This document shows, one piece after another, positions 49,264 through 57,754 of a DNA stretch of 64,000 bases (within the stretch, counting starts at the first letter, position 1; each line of letters opens with the position of its first letter). Under the pieces are notes generated by a model. That model had not been told where the DNA came from. It saw nothing but the letters and a program-made list of their open reading frames with translations, and made no database searches. The stretch comes from Flavobacterium fluvii (GTDB lineage: Bacteria > Bacteroidota > Bacteroidia > Flavobacteriales > Flavobacteriaceae), in assembly GCF_900129545.1 (NCBI RefSeq), contig NZ_FQWB01000006.1, forward strand, positions 1-64,000. Direction: 5' to 3'. The position numbers and the translations under genes are program-made.

Positions 49264-50385
49264 ATGAAAAACAATAGATTAATTCTTTTTGTTGTAGTTT
49301 TTTTTAGTGTGCAAACTTTTGCGCAAGTCTATACTGACAAAGTTGTTGGAAAAAAGAACGAAGCAGTTAAAGACAGCCTTAAAACAACCGAATATCCCTA
49401 TGCGCTACCAATATGGGGAGAAAAAGCAACAAAAAAAGGCTTTAAACTACCTTATTCAGCGGGTGTTTCCGTGAATTATTTTTGGCAGGAATCAGAGTTG
49501 GTCATTGATAATTTGAATGTAGGATTTAACAATGGTCCCCAATACAATTTAGACGAGATTGTGCGATTTAATGACGCCACCGCCACCGCCAATGCCATTA
49601 ATGTTAGACCTGATATTTGGTTATTCCCTTTCTTGAATGTTTATGGTATCTTGGGAAAAGCCAAAACATCAACGGCAATCAATGCCGGAATATGGGTTCC
49701 CGATGCCGATAATAATTGGTCTGAAATTATGTCTTTTGGTTCTAAAGCCAATTTTGACGGAACCACATTTGGATTGGGAATTACGCCCACCATTGGTATA
49801 GGAGGAGGTTGGTTGGCTCTAGACATGAATGTTTCCTGGACAGACATCAGTGCCTTGGAAAAACCGGCACAGGCTTTCATTTTTGGACCTAGAATGGGGA
49901 AAACTTTTAGATTCAGCAAACCTGATCGAAATATAGCCTTTTGGGCAGGAGCTTTTAGAGTGCATTTAAAAAGTGAAACCGCTGGTTCTTTGCCATTGAA
50001 TGGTTTATTGCCTACAGATGATCTACAAGAAAAAGTGGATAATGGTTTTGTAAAAGTGGCCGAAAAACAAACAGCGGTAGATAATTGGTGGAATGGATTG
50101 AGTAATGCTGAGCAAGCGAATCCCGTGAACAAAGCCAAACATAATACTGCCAATCGAGCTTTGGAAAGTGCTGGAAACCTCTTAACCGCAGTTGATGGTG
50201 CATTGAGTACTGGTTCTTCTTCAACCGTGCAGTATTCTCTCGAAAAAGCGCCAAAAGACATGTGGAATTTTATAGTAGGAACCCAATACCAATTCAACAG
50301 ACATTTTATGTTGAGAGCCGAGTATGGGTTTTTAGGAACGCGTAAACAATTTATGACCAGTCTTCAATACCGTTTTGGATTGTAA
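49264..50385 (+). CDS. Outer-membrane beta-barrel protein of unknown function
   Basis: The 373-residue protein has a signal peptide (about 1-20) and a probable barrel with glycine-rich strands (GLGITPTIGIGGGWLALDMNVSW) and a C-terminal aromatic strand (FMTSLQYRFGL). A predicted helical insert (about 255-315, rich in Ala/Asn/Asp) interrupts the strands. It resembles Bacteroidota outer-membrane proteins of unknown role. It is followed 16 bp later by another barrel gene, so the two are likely co-transcribed. Confidence 0.78.
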   Translation: MKNNRLILFVVVFFSVQTFAQVYTDKVVGKKNEAVKDSLKTTEYPYALPIWGEKATKKGFKLPYSAGVSVNYFWQESELVIDNLNVGFNNGPQYNLDEIVRFNDATATANAINVRPDIWLFPFLNVYGILGKAKTSTAINAGIWVPDADNNWSEIMSFGSKANFDGTTFGLGITPTIGIGGGWLALDMNVSWTDISALEKPAQAFIFGPRMGKTFRFSKPDRNIAFWAGAFRVHLKSETAGSLPLNGLLPTDDLQEKVDNGFVKVAEKQTAVDNWWNGLSNAEQANPVNKAKHNTANRALESAGNLLTAVDGALSTGSSSTVQYSLEKAPKDMWNFIVGTQYQFNRHFMLRAEYGFLGTRKQFMTSLQYRFGL

Positions 50386-50401
50386 TTAATTCATGTTTAT
50401 T

Positions 50402-51154
50402 ATGAAAAAAGCTTTACTGGTTGCCTCCTTGCTGTTCTGTATTCAATCAGTGAATTCACAAGTATTGATCTCCTTGATTTTTGGAGACATGCTTAATTCT
50501 CCAAAAGTGGAGTTTGGTTTGGATGGAGGTGTCAATTTTTCGACGATATCCAATCAAGAAGGGGCAAAATACAGGACGGATTTCAATCTGGGGTTTTATT
50601 TTGATTTTTTGCTCAAGAATCCTTCATGGGCCTTGAATACTGGAGTAATCGTAAAATCAACCATGGGAGCCGATGGTTTGGCTGTTTATTCCTTGAACGA
50701 CCCGGTTTTGGATAATGCTTTTGCAGGAGGTCACGTTGACAGAAAAATAAATTATTTTAACGTGCCCATCATGATCAAGTACAAATTCGAAAACAATATG
50801 TATGTCAAAGCAGGAACGCAATTAGGCTTGCTCGGTAAAGCTTTTGATGAATTCAAGAACGATTATGAGGGCGAAAATTTGGAGTATAAAAATAATATTA
50901 GAGACCGAATTCACGTTGTTGATGCCGGCTTGGCATTAGGCCTAGGTTATCGCTTAATGGGAGGTAACGGAATGAACTTGGGAGTCAATTATTATTATGG
51001 TTTGGTAACCGTAATGAAAGGAGATTCTAGTCCCAAGCAATATAACCGTTCATTTTACATAACAGCAGGAATACCAATAGGTAAAGCAAAAGCGGCCAAA
51101 AAAGCAGCTGAAAAAGAGACATCAGAAAAAGACGCCAAAAATATTGGTAAATAG
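50402..51154 (+). CDS. PorT-like outer-membrane beta-barrel protein with Lys-rich tail
   Basis: The protein (250 residues from the ATG at 50402; an ATG at 50393 is also possible) has a signal peptide (about 1-19, ending SVNSQ) and a barrel of the outer-membrane beta-barrel/PorT-like type (EFGLDGGVNFSTISNQ, then FNVPIMIKYKFENNMYVKAGTQLG). After the last strand a charged tail (about 228-250, KAAKKAAEKETSEKDAKN) is expected to lie in the periplasm. The function is unknown. Confidence 0.82.
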   Translation: MKKALLVASLLFCIQSVNSQVLISLIFGDMLNSPKVEFGLDGGVNFSTISNQEGAKYRTDFNLGFYFDFLLKNPSWALNTGVIVKSTMGADGLAVYSLNDPVLDNAFAGGHVDRKINYFNVPIMIKYKFENNMYVKAGTQLGLLGKAFDEFKNDYEGENLEYKNNIRDRIHVVDAGLALGLGYRLMGGNGMNLGVNYYYGLVTVMKGDSSPKQYNRSFYITAGIPIGKAKAAKKAAEKETSEKDAKNIGK

Positions 51155-51174
51155 AAAATAATCTTATACATTTG
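51144..51174 (+). promoter_or_regulatory. Promoter (TTG, 20 bp, TACATTTG)
   Basis: TTG at 51144-51146 and TACATTTG at 51167-51174 are 20 bp apart, which fits the Bacteroidota -33/-7 consensus. The start of the next barrel gene is 66 bp downstream. The -33 box lies inside the end of the preceding gene. Confidence 0.55.
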
Positions 51175-51240
51175 TTTAGCATTTTTTTGAGAATTAGACC
51201 AAAAACAAACAAAACTTAATATTAAATAAAACTAAAAACT

Positions 51241-51867
51241 ATGAAAAAACTATCAATTATTGCAGTGATTTTTTTAAGTGCTTTAGGTGTTAGAGCCCAA
51301 AGTCAAGGAGATATAGGTCTTAATTTGTATGGAGGTTATACTTTTGACGATGAAATCCATTCCGACTTTTCCTCCATTGAAATTAAAGGAGCTTTCCAAT
51401 ATGGATTGGGTGCAGAATTTTTTGTAAGACCAACAAAATCCATTGAATTGAAATACCTTAGAATGGACACCAAAACTCCTCTGTTTACACCAGCTCTAGG
51501 GCCGGGACAAGACAATATTGGAAATGACAGTTCAGCCATCAATTATGTTTTAATTGGAGGTAACAATTATTTCCCAACAGGCAATCCAAAGTTGCTTCCT
51601 TTTTTAGGTTTGGATTTGGGAGTTGGTTGGGCATCAGGTGACAATAATTCAAGTGCAAGATTTGCATGGGATTTCAAAGCTGGTGTAAAAATAAAAGCTT
51701 CAGAAACAGTTGCAGTGAAATTGCAGGCTTATTTCCAGACTATTTGGGCTACTTATGGTTCAGACACGTATTATTATCCAGGTTGGGGTTATGTTTCTTA
51801 TCCTAGTGATGCATCAATTTATCAATTTGGTTTAGGAGCTGCTCTCGCATTTGACTTCAAACGCTAA
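51241..51867 (+). CDS. Outer-membrane beta-barrel protein
   Basis: The 208-residue protein has a signal peptide (about 1-20, ending GVRAQ) and an eight-strand-type barrel. It begins with GDIGLNLYGGYTFDDE and ends with an aromatic strand (FGLGAALAFDFKR). It has the general form of small Bacteroidota OmpW/OmpA-like barrels. No ligand or partner can be named. It has its own promoter and terminator. Confidence 0.82.
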   Translation: MKKLSIIAVIFLSALGVRAQSQGDIGLNLYGGYTFDDEIHSDFSSIEIKGAFQYGLGAEFFVRPTKSIELKYLRMDTKTPLFTPALGPGQDNIGNDSSAINYVLIGGNNYFPTGNPKLLPFLGLDLGVGWASGDNNSSARFAWDFKAGVKIKASETVAVKLQAYFQTIWATYGSDTYYYPGWGYVSYPSDASIYQFGLGAALAFDFKR

Positions 51868-51884
51868 AAAAAACAATAAAAGAA

Positions 51885-51916
51885 AAAGCTGCAATGTCGA
51901 CAAGATTTGCAGCTTT
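51885..51916 (+). terminator. Intrinsic terminator
   Basis: AAAGCTGCAA at 51885-51894 pairs with TTGCAGCTTT at 51907-51916, followed by a T-run, 17 bp past the stop of the barrel gene. Confidence 0.88.
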
Positions 51917-52006
51917 TTTTGTTTCATTTTTTGTCGTACAGTTTCCTTTTAATAATTTGAACCAATGCATTGTCAATCGAATAAGCCTTTATTTCCATTT
52001 TCAAGG

Positions 52007-52894
52007 ATGAAAATAATTTTTGGTATATTAATTTGTTTCTTTTATGTTTCGGTTCAAGGTCAAGATCTGGAACCAAGAGCATACGCCAATGTTCCTAAAG
52101 GGATAAATGTTTTGGCACTTGGTTATGGCTTTATTTCAGGAAATGTGCTTACCGATCCAGCATTGCCGATCAAAGATTTCAAGTTGAGTACCCATAGTAT
52201 CGGCATTAACTATATCCGCAGTTTTGGCATTGCAAAGAAACTGGCCAGGGTTCAAGTGTCTTTGCCTTTTGCGGACATGCAAGGACAATTGATTCAAAAT
52301 GGGGAACAAATTACGGGTTCCCGAACCGGCATGGCAGACATGCGCATTCGACTCGGGGTTAATTTAACGGGATCTCCTGCTCTGGACAGAAAAGATTTTC
52401 GACAGTATCAGCAAAAAGCCATCTTTGGAGTGAGTTTGGTCACCTCGGTTCCCACGGGAAGATATTTCGAGGATAAAGCAATAAATCTTGGAAGCAATCG
52501 TTGGGCATTTAAACCAGAAATAGGCATTTCACGAAGATTTACACACATTTATACAGAAGCTTATTTTGGAACTTGGTTTTACACCAATAACACTGAATAT
52601 CTCACCAATAAAGAATTGAAACAGGAGCCAACTGTTACTTTTCAGGCGCATGCCAGTTATTATTTCAAAAATCAAATGTGGGTGGGACTCAATACGAATT
52701 GGTACAAAGTGGGAGAAACAAGAATTGACGGTATTCCTTCTAAAACAATAAATGACTGGAGGATTGGTGCCACTTTTTCGGCTCCAATTTCAAAGGCACA
52801 ATCTTTGCGGTTGCAATTTCATACCGGGTTAATGTCAAATCTTGGATTAAATTATGATTCCATAACGTTTGCTTATCAGTATGTTTTCTTTTAG
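52007..52894 (+). CDS. Transporter-type outer-membrane protein (phenol MetA-deg-like barrel)
   Basis: The protein (295 residues from the ATG at 52007, chosen because the signal peptide MKIIFGILICFFYVSVQGQ begins there; an ATG at 51965 adds 14 residues) resembles the MetA-pathway-of-phenol-degradation family of barrels. It shows ANVPKGINVLALGYGF, TGMADMRIRLGVNLTGSPAL and a GVSLVTSVPTGRY motif, and ends with an aromatic strand (FAYQYVFF). These proteins are thought to be outer-membrane channels. No aromatic-degradation genes are nearby. Confidence 0.82.
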   Translation: MKIIFGILICFFYVSVQGQDLEPRAYANVPKGINVLALGYGFISGNVLTDPALPIKDFKLSTHSIGINYIRSFGIAKKLARVQVSLPFADMQGQLIQNGEQITGSRTGMADMRIRLGVNLTGSPALDRKDFRQYQQKAIFGVSLVTSVPTGRYFEDKAINLGSNRWAFKPEIGISRRFTHIYTEAYFGTWFYTNNTEYLTNKELKQEPTVTFQAHASYYFKNQMWVGLNTNWYKVGETRIDGIPSKTINDWRIGATFSAPISKAQSLRLQFHTGLMSNLGLNYDSITFAYQYVFF

Positions 52895-52933
52895 AAAAGT
52901 ACCATTAAAAAAAATATTTAAATTTAAACTAAC

Positions 52934-53464
52934 ATGAAAACAAAATTCAATTACAACTTGGTTAGTTTTTTAATACTGACTGTTGCATTTTTTTCTTTTG
53001 CAAATGCAAATGCCCAAGAGAAAACAAAAAAACAAATAAAAGAAGAAGCCAAAATAGCAAAACAGAAGGAGGTAGCGCTTTTGGTTGATTCCAAAGAATT
53101 TGTTTTTTCTCCAAGAAGTGTTAGCCCACAAGGAGGAAGAAACATAACTTTAAGCGATACTTCTTATGAGATGGAATTCCATCCTGATTTGATCAAGAGT
53201 TATTTGCCTTATTTTGGCAGAGGCTATAGTGGAGTTACATATGGAGGAGACAACGGAATGGATTTTGAAGGGAAACCTACCGTTTACACCGTAGAAAAGA
53301 CGAAAAAAAACTATATAATAAAAGTTGAAGTCAGGGGAGAACGCGATTCGTATACCATAATGCTTTCGGTACATCTTGAGGGAGGAGCCTATCTTACCGT
53401 AAACAGCAATAATAGGAGTTCTATTTCTTACGATGGCGATATTGAAAAACTTCCTAAAAAATAG
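52934..53464 (+). CDS. DUF4251 family exported protein
   Basis: The 176-residue protein has a signal peptide (about 1-27, ending ANAQ), a short Lys-rich linker and the DUF4251 domain (about 50-172), with LVDSKEFVFSPRSV at its start and PYFGRGYSGVTYGGDNGMDFEG in its middle. The family is Bacteroidota-specific and of unknown role. It starts 39 bp after the transporter-like barrel gene and precedes the cytochrome gene on the same strand. Confidence 0.88.
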   Translation: MKTKFNYNLVSFLILTVAFFSFANANAQEKTKKQIKEEAKIAKQKEVALLVDSKEFVFSPRSVSPQGGRNITLSDTSYEMEFHPDLIKSYLPYFGRGYSGVTYGGDNGMDFEGKPTVYTVEKTKKNYIIKVEVRGERDSYTIMLSVHLEGGAYLTVNSNNRSSISYDGDIEKLPKK

Positions 53465-53558
53465 TTTTGCTTGAAGGATAAATCTATAAGTGAACCATTT
53501 TGAATTGCGTTCAATTAATTGGTTTCTTTTATTAAATACTTTATTAAAAACGCATTCA

Positions 53559-55799
53559 ATGTTCAAAAAATCAACTGTTTTGGTACTGGTCCTCATAGTA
53601 CTTCTTGTAATCTTTAGGGTATTTATTGTGGATAGTTGCAGTTCCAAAGATGTTGAATATACCGAGATTGAGTCCAATAATAATGCTTATGTTGGGGATC
53701 AGTCATGCAAAAAATGCCACACCACCGAATTTAATCAATGGCAACAATCACATCACTATATGTCGATGTTGCCGCCAAATGATTCTACCGTAAAAGGGGA
53801 TTTCAACAACGTGACCTTCACTGCCGATGGAGTCAGCAGTCGCTTTTTTAAAAAAGGAGCCAAATTTTTTATCAACACCGAAGGTGATGATGGCAAAAAC
53901 CATGATTTCGAAGTAAAATACATCTTTGGATTTACTCCATTGCAACAATACCTGATTCAATTTCCGGGTGGGCGCCTGCAAGTGCCCAGACTCAGTTGGG
54001 ACGTGAACAAGAAAAAATGGTTCAACCAATATGCAGGACAAAAAATAGCTTCGCATGACTGGCTGCATTGGACAGGAAATGCCCAAAACTGGAACACGAT
54101 GTGTGCTACTTGCCATTCGACCAATCTAAAAAAGAATTATGACGTTGCGACAGACACTTATAAATCGAGTTACAGCCTGATCAATGTCAGTTGCGAAAGT
54201 TGTCACGGAGCAGGAATGCAACACGTTGATTTTATAAACGGCGATGATTATAAATCGGGAGAAAAAGTGGCGGGAAATTTTCTGAAACAGACTAAAAAAT
54301 CAACACAAACCGAACAATTGAATACTTGCGCTCCTTGTCATGCTCGCGTGTCGGAATTGAGTGGTTCTCATATTGCCAGCAAAGAGATTATGGACAACTA
54401 TATTCCACAAATACCGAATACCGAATTTTTTCATGCCGACGGACAGGTGGATGACGAAGATTATATATATACTTCTTTTTTGCAAAGTAAAATGTTTGCA
54501 AAAGGACTGGTATGCAGCACTTGCCATAATCCCCACAGTACGAAATTGAAGCGTATTGGCAACAAAACCTGCACACTTTGTCATATTCCAACCAAATATG
54601 ATGTGCCAAGTCATACTTTTCATCCCAAAGGCAGTCCGTCATCGGAGTGTAAAAACTGCCATATGCCGGGCAAATTGTATATGGGCAATGATTTGCGTCA
54701 TGATCACAGTTTCAGGGTGCCCCGACCTGATTTATCAGTAAAATATGGTACTCCCAACGCTTGCAGCAACTGTCATAAAGACAAATCGGAAAAAACTTTG
54801 GCGGATGCCATAATCAAATGGTATGGACCCAAAAGAAAATATCATTTTGCCGATGATCTTGTTCCTGGAAGTAGGCTAGATGCCAACAGTGAAAAACATT
54901 TGACCAATCTTATCGACAACAAATTTGTTCCAAAAATAATCAAGGCCACCGCCACTTTTTATCTTGGCAGTATTCCAACACAAACCAGTTTGAACACAAT
55001 CATGGCTAGACTTGCCAGCAAGGAAGCACAAATTAGGTATCGAGCATTGAGAAGTTTGGCTTCATTTCCAGCCGAAAGTTGGCGTGATGCCGTGGGAGCT
55101 TTACTTTCAGACAAGGTGAGGGCGGTTCGGATTGCCGCAGCCGATCTTTATCTTGGTATTCCAGTGGAACAAATACCAAGTGAATATGCAAAAGCCTTTT
55201 CATCTGCCAAGATTGAATTGGAAAAATCGCTTCTATATCAAACCGATTTCTCTGTGGGAAATGTTATGTTGGCCGATTATTACATGAAATCGCAGGACTA
55301 TGCCAATGCCGAAAAGTTTTATTTGCGAGGTCTAAAAAAAGATGCCAACATGAATTATGCCCTGCTTAATTTGTCTGTGGTTTACAACCTGCAAGGAAAG
55401 AACAAACAAGCTTTGCAAGCATTACAATCGGCCATGAAAAATGATCCGAAAAATGACCGTGTTTATTATAATATGGCCTTGCTGCATAATGAAACAAATA
55501 ATATTCCCGAAGCAGAAAAATCGTTTGCCAAAGCGATGGAGTTGAAATCGATGAATCCCAAAGTATATTACAATTATGGATTGCTGTTGAATCAAAACAA
55601 GAAAACCAAACAAGCCGAAACCGTTTTGCTCAAAGGAATAACGCTTATTCCATCTGATCCCGAACTGTATTATGCACTTACTTTTGTTTACATTCAATCC
55701 AACAATAGGGTAAAAGCCCAGCAAGCCGCCTCGAAGTTGAAACAATTAGATCCCAATAATCCTAACTATCAACAAATTTTTAGCAATCTTGGTATTTGA
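53559..55799 (+). CDS. Eight-haem cytochrome c with HEAT-like and TPR regions
   Basis: The protein (746 residues from the ATG at 53559; a GTG at 53490 would put 23 residues before the membrane anchor) has an N-terminal signal-anchor helix (about 5-24) followed by eight CxxCH haem motifs: CKKCH, CATCH, CESCH, CAPCH, CSTCH, CTLCH, CKNCH and CSNCH (about 50-410). A HEAT-like helical part (about 465-560) and TPR repeats (about 580-740) make up the C-terminus. It should be a periplasmic electron carrier or oxidoreductase in a multiprotein complex. Its redox partner and substrate are not evident from the neighbours. Confidence 0.92.
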   Translation: MFKKSTVLVLVLIVLLVIFRVFIVDSCSSKDVEYTEIESNNNAYVGDQSCKKCHTTEFNQWQQSHHYMSMLPPNDSTVKGDFNNVTFTADGVSSRFFKKGAKFFINTEGDDGKNHDFEVKYIFGFTPLQQYLIQFPGGRLQVPRLSWDVNKKKWFNQYAGQKIASHDWLHWTGNAQNWNTMCATCHSTNLKKNYDVATDTYKSSYSLINVSCESCHGAGMQHVDFINGDDYKSGEKVAGNFLKQTKKSTQTEQLNTCAPCHARVSELSGSHIASKEIMDNYIPQIPNTEFFHADGQVDDEDYIYTSFLQSKMFAKGLVCSTCHNPHSTKLKRIGNKTCTLCHIPTKYDVPSHTFHPKGSPSSECKNCHMPGKLYMGNDLRHDHSFRVPRPDLSVKYGTPNACSNCHKDKSEKTLADAIIKWYGPKRKYHFADDLVPGSRLDANSEKHLTNLIDNKFVPKIIKATATFYLGSIPTQTSLNTIMARLASKEAQIRYRALRSLASFPAESWRDAVGALLSDKVRAVRIAAADLYLGIPVEQIPSEYAKAFSSAKIELEKSLLYQTDFSVGNVMLADYYMKSQDYANAEKFYLRGLKKDANMNYALLNLSVVYNLQGKNKQALQALQSAMKNDPKNDRVYYNMALLHNETNNIPEAEKSFAKAMELKSMNPKVYYNYGLLLNQNKKTKQAETVLLKGITLIPSDPELYYALTFVYIQSNNRVKAQQAASKLKQLDPNNPNYQQIFSNLGI

Positions 55800-55906
55800 T
55801 AATGAAATATTTTGGATTCCATTTTTAGTTTTTTTTTGTTAAAAAAACATTTTTTTTTTAAATTATGATTTGTACATTTACTTACTGACACCATAAATAA
55901 AATCTT

Positions 55907-56698
55907 ATGAAAAACACTAACTCAAAAAGGTTTAAAAGCCTATTGGTCCTCTCTATTGTTTTTGTGTTCAGCAGTTTAAACACGAGTGCCCAAACTTCGG
56001 ACAGTTCGGCTAAACCTGAAAAAGAATTCAAGAACACGATTCGGTTCAACATCACGAATCCCTTGATTTTTGGCGGTAAATCTCTTATTTTTGGTTATGA
56101 AAGAGTATTGAAAAACAATAAGTCATTCTCCATCAATATAGGTCAAGCGTCACTTTCTCCTTTTAGTTTTGTTGATGACAGCGAGTTGAAAGCCAAATCA
56201 ATACTTAATGAAGGAGGTTTTCATATTTCGGGAGATTATCGCATTTATTTGTCTAAATTGAATAAATACAATGCTCCAAGAGGGGTATATGTGGGACCTT
56301 ATTATTCCTATAATACTTTCAACAAGGAACACAGTTGGGAATTTACCAAAGATGGGACAGGACCACCCCAAACAGTGGACTCGGACTTGAAAATCAATAT
56401 TCATACTGTTGGGGTTGAATTGGGTTACCAGTTCGTGTTTTGGAAACGGTTATCTGTCGACATGATTCTTTTGGGACCTGGAGTTGCTGGATATAAATTA
56501 AAAGCAGATGTGGGAGGAAATTTATCCGATGAAGATCGACAATTGTTTTTTGACAAGTTGAACGAAGCATTGAAAGATAAATTCCCGGGCTATAGCGGTA
56601 CAATAGGCAATGATACTGGCGAGTTTCAAAGAAAAGGAACTAAAAGCACCACCAGTTTGGGGTATCGTTACATGATCCAGATAGGATATCGATTTTGA
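55907..56698 (+). CDS. Outer-membrane beta-barrel protein
   Basis: The 263-residue protein has a signal peptide (about 1-29, ending TSAQ) and barrel-like strands (IFGGKSLIFGYERVL, ISGDYRIYLSKLN, GVYVGPYYSYN). It resembles DUF3575-like barrels in the order of its strands and ends in an aromatic (YMIQIGYRF). It overlaps by 4 bp the extended frame of the next gene, but the next gene's real start is 44 bp downstream. Its role is unknown. Confidence 0.8.
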   Translation: MKNTNSKRFKSLLVLSIVFVFSSLNTSAQTSDSSAKPEKEFKNTIRFNITNPLIFGGKSLIFGYERVLKNNKSFSINIGQASLSPFSFVDDSELKAKSILNEGGFHISGDYRIYLSKLNKYNAPRGVYVGPYYSYNTFNKEHSWEFTKDGTGPPQTVDSDLKINIHTVGVELGYQFVFWKRLSVDMILLGPGVAGYKLKADVGGNLSDEDRQLFFDKLNEALKDKFPGYSGTIGNDTGEFQRKGTKSTTSLGYRYMIQIGYRF

Positions 56699-56742
56699 TA
56701 GAAAGTATTCCAAAAACAAATTATAAACAAACAAAAACAAAT

Positions 56743-57399
56743 ATGAAAAACAAACTATTTTTAGCAGCGCTAGCCATCAGCTTATTTACTGCATGTGGCC
56801 CATCAACTCAAATTGTAAAATCTTGGTCAGATCCTTCTTTGAATGGAACGACCATCAAGCCTTTCAATAAAGTGTTGGTTATTGCCCAAATGAAGGATGA
56901 TTCTTCCCGAAGAATTGCTGAAGACAAAATTGTGGCTTCATCACCAAGAGGAAATTTCGTGGCTTCATACAGCTATCTAAAACCAACCCAACAAGACCAA
57001 AAACTGGTAGTGGCCGATTTATTGAATCAAGGTATTGAAGGTATTATTTTGATGCGTTTAACCGATATTGAAAAAACTACCGATTATGTTCAAGGTACCA
57101 CTTATTATGGTGGCTGGGGTTACGGTGGTGGTTATTACGGCGGTTACGGCGGCTGGGGTTATGGTGGTGGTTATTATGGCACGCCAGGATATTACGAAGA
57201 AAACAAGACCTACTATGTGGAAACCAATATTTTTGACGTGAAATCAAATAAATTGCTTTGGTCAGGAACTACTTCAACAATGAATCCTACCAAAATAAAT
57301 GAAACTTTAGACGAAATACTTTTTGCCGTAAAAACAGAACTTACGAATAAAGGATTGATTGTAAAAGAAGAGCCTAAAAAAGAAGCTAAAAAGAAATAG
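56743..57399 (+). CDS. Lipoprotein with a Gly/Tyr-rich segment
   Basis: The protein (218 residues from the ATG at 56743) has a lipobox (LFTACG, Cys about 18). A compact alpha/beta domain (about 35-115, FNKVLVIAQMKDDSSRRIAED…QGIEGIILMRLTDIEK) is interrupted by a Gly/Tyr-rich stretch (about 120-150), and continues with YYVETNIFDVKSNKLLWSGTTSTMNP. The overall pattern is like DUF4136-type lipoproteins, but the match is not certain. An exceptionally strong terminator follows. Confidence 0.8.
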   Translation: MKNKLFLAALAISLFTACGPSTQIVKSWSDPSLNGTTIKPFNKVLVIAQMKDDSSRRIAEDKIVASSPRGNFVASYSYLKPTQQDQKLVVADLLNQGIEGIILMRLTDIEKTTDYVQGTTYYGGWGYGGGYYGGYGGWGYGGGYYGTPGYYEENKTYYVETNIFDVKSNKLLWSGTTSTMNPTKINETLDEILFAVKTELTNKGLIVKEEPKKEAKKK

Positions 57400-57411
57400 T
57401 ATCTTCCGGTA

Positions 57412-57465
57412 AATAAAAAAGCAGGCCATAAAGGACAATTGTCCTTTATGGCCTGCTTTTTTATT
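57412..57465. terminator. Very strong palindromic terminator
   Basis: A perfect 27-bp palindrome is centred at 57438/57439. Its arms contain AAAAAAGCAGGCCATAAAGG and the complement, ending in a T-run. It follows the lipoprotein gene by 12 bp. Confidence 0.92.
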
Positions 57466-57515
57466 ATAATGTTCCAGATTACTCTTTATTCGAGGATACA
57501 TGGAGGCAAAGACAA

Positions 57516-57699
57516 GGCATTCACTTTTAAAAAATAAAAAAGAAGCCGCGAATTCCACGAATGAACACGAATTTTTACACTCTTAAAATTGCACAAATTC
57601 TTTTTAAAAAGAGAAAATTAGTGTTAATTTGTTTCTATTCATTATGAATTTGTGCTAATTCGTGAAATTTGTGGCTAAAAAAATTAAAAAGCGAATGCC
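57516..57699. repeat. Nested inverted-repeat element
   Basis: The outer arms GGCATTCACTTTT (57516-57528) and AAAAGCGAATGCC (57687-57699) are inverted copies with one mismatch. The inner arms, 57544-57573 and about 57647-57676, are 24/30 complementary and contain CACGAATT-type words found in many flavobacterial interspersed repeats. No coding potential is seen in the element. It fills most of the 355-bp gap 57400-57754. Confidence 0.65.
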
Positions 57700-57754
57700 C
57701 TGAGGCAAGAATAAATTATCCGTATTTTTAGCCATAATTTTATAAATTTGCAAT

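Noticed and set aside
49641..50297. 218-residue minus-strand frame opposite the barrel gene at 49264
   Set aside because: Shadow of the sense gene, which has a signal peptide and beta-barrel features; the antisense product has no recognisable domain.
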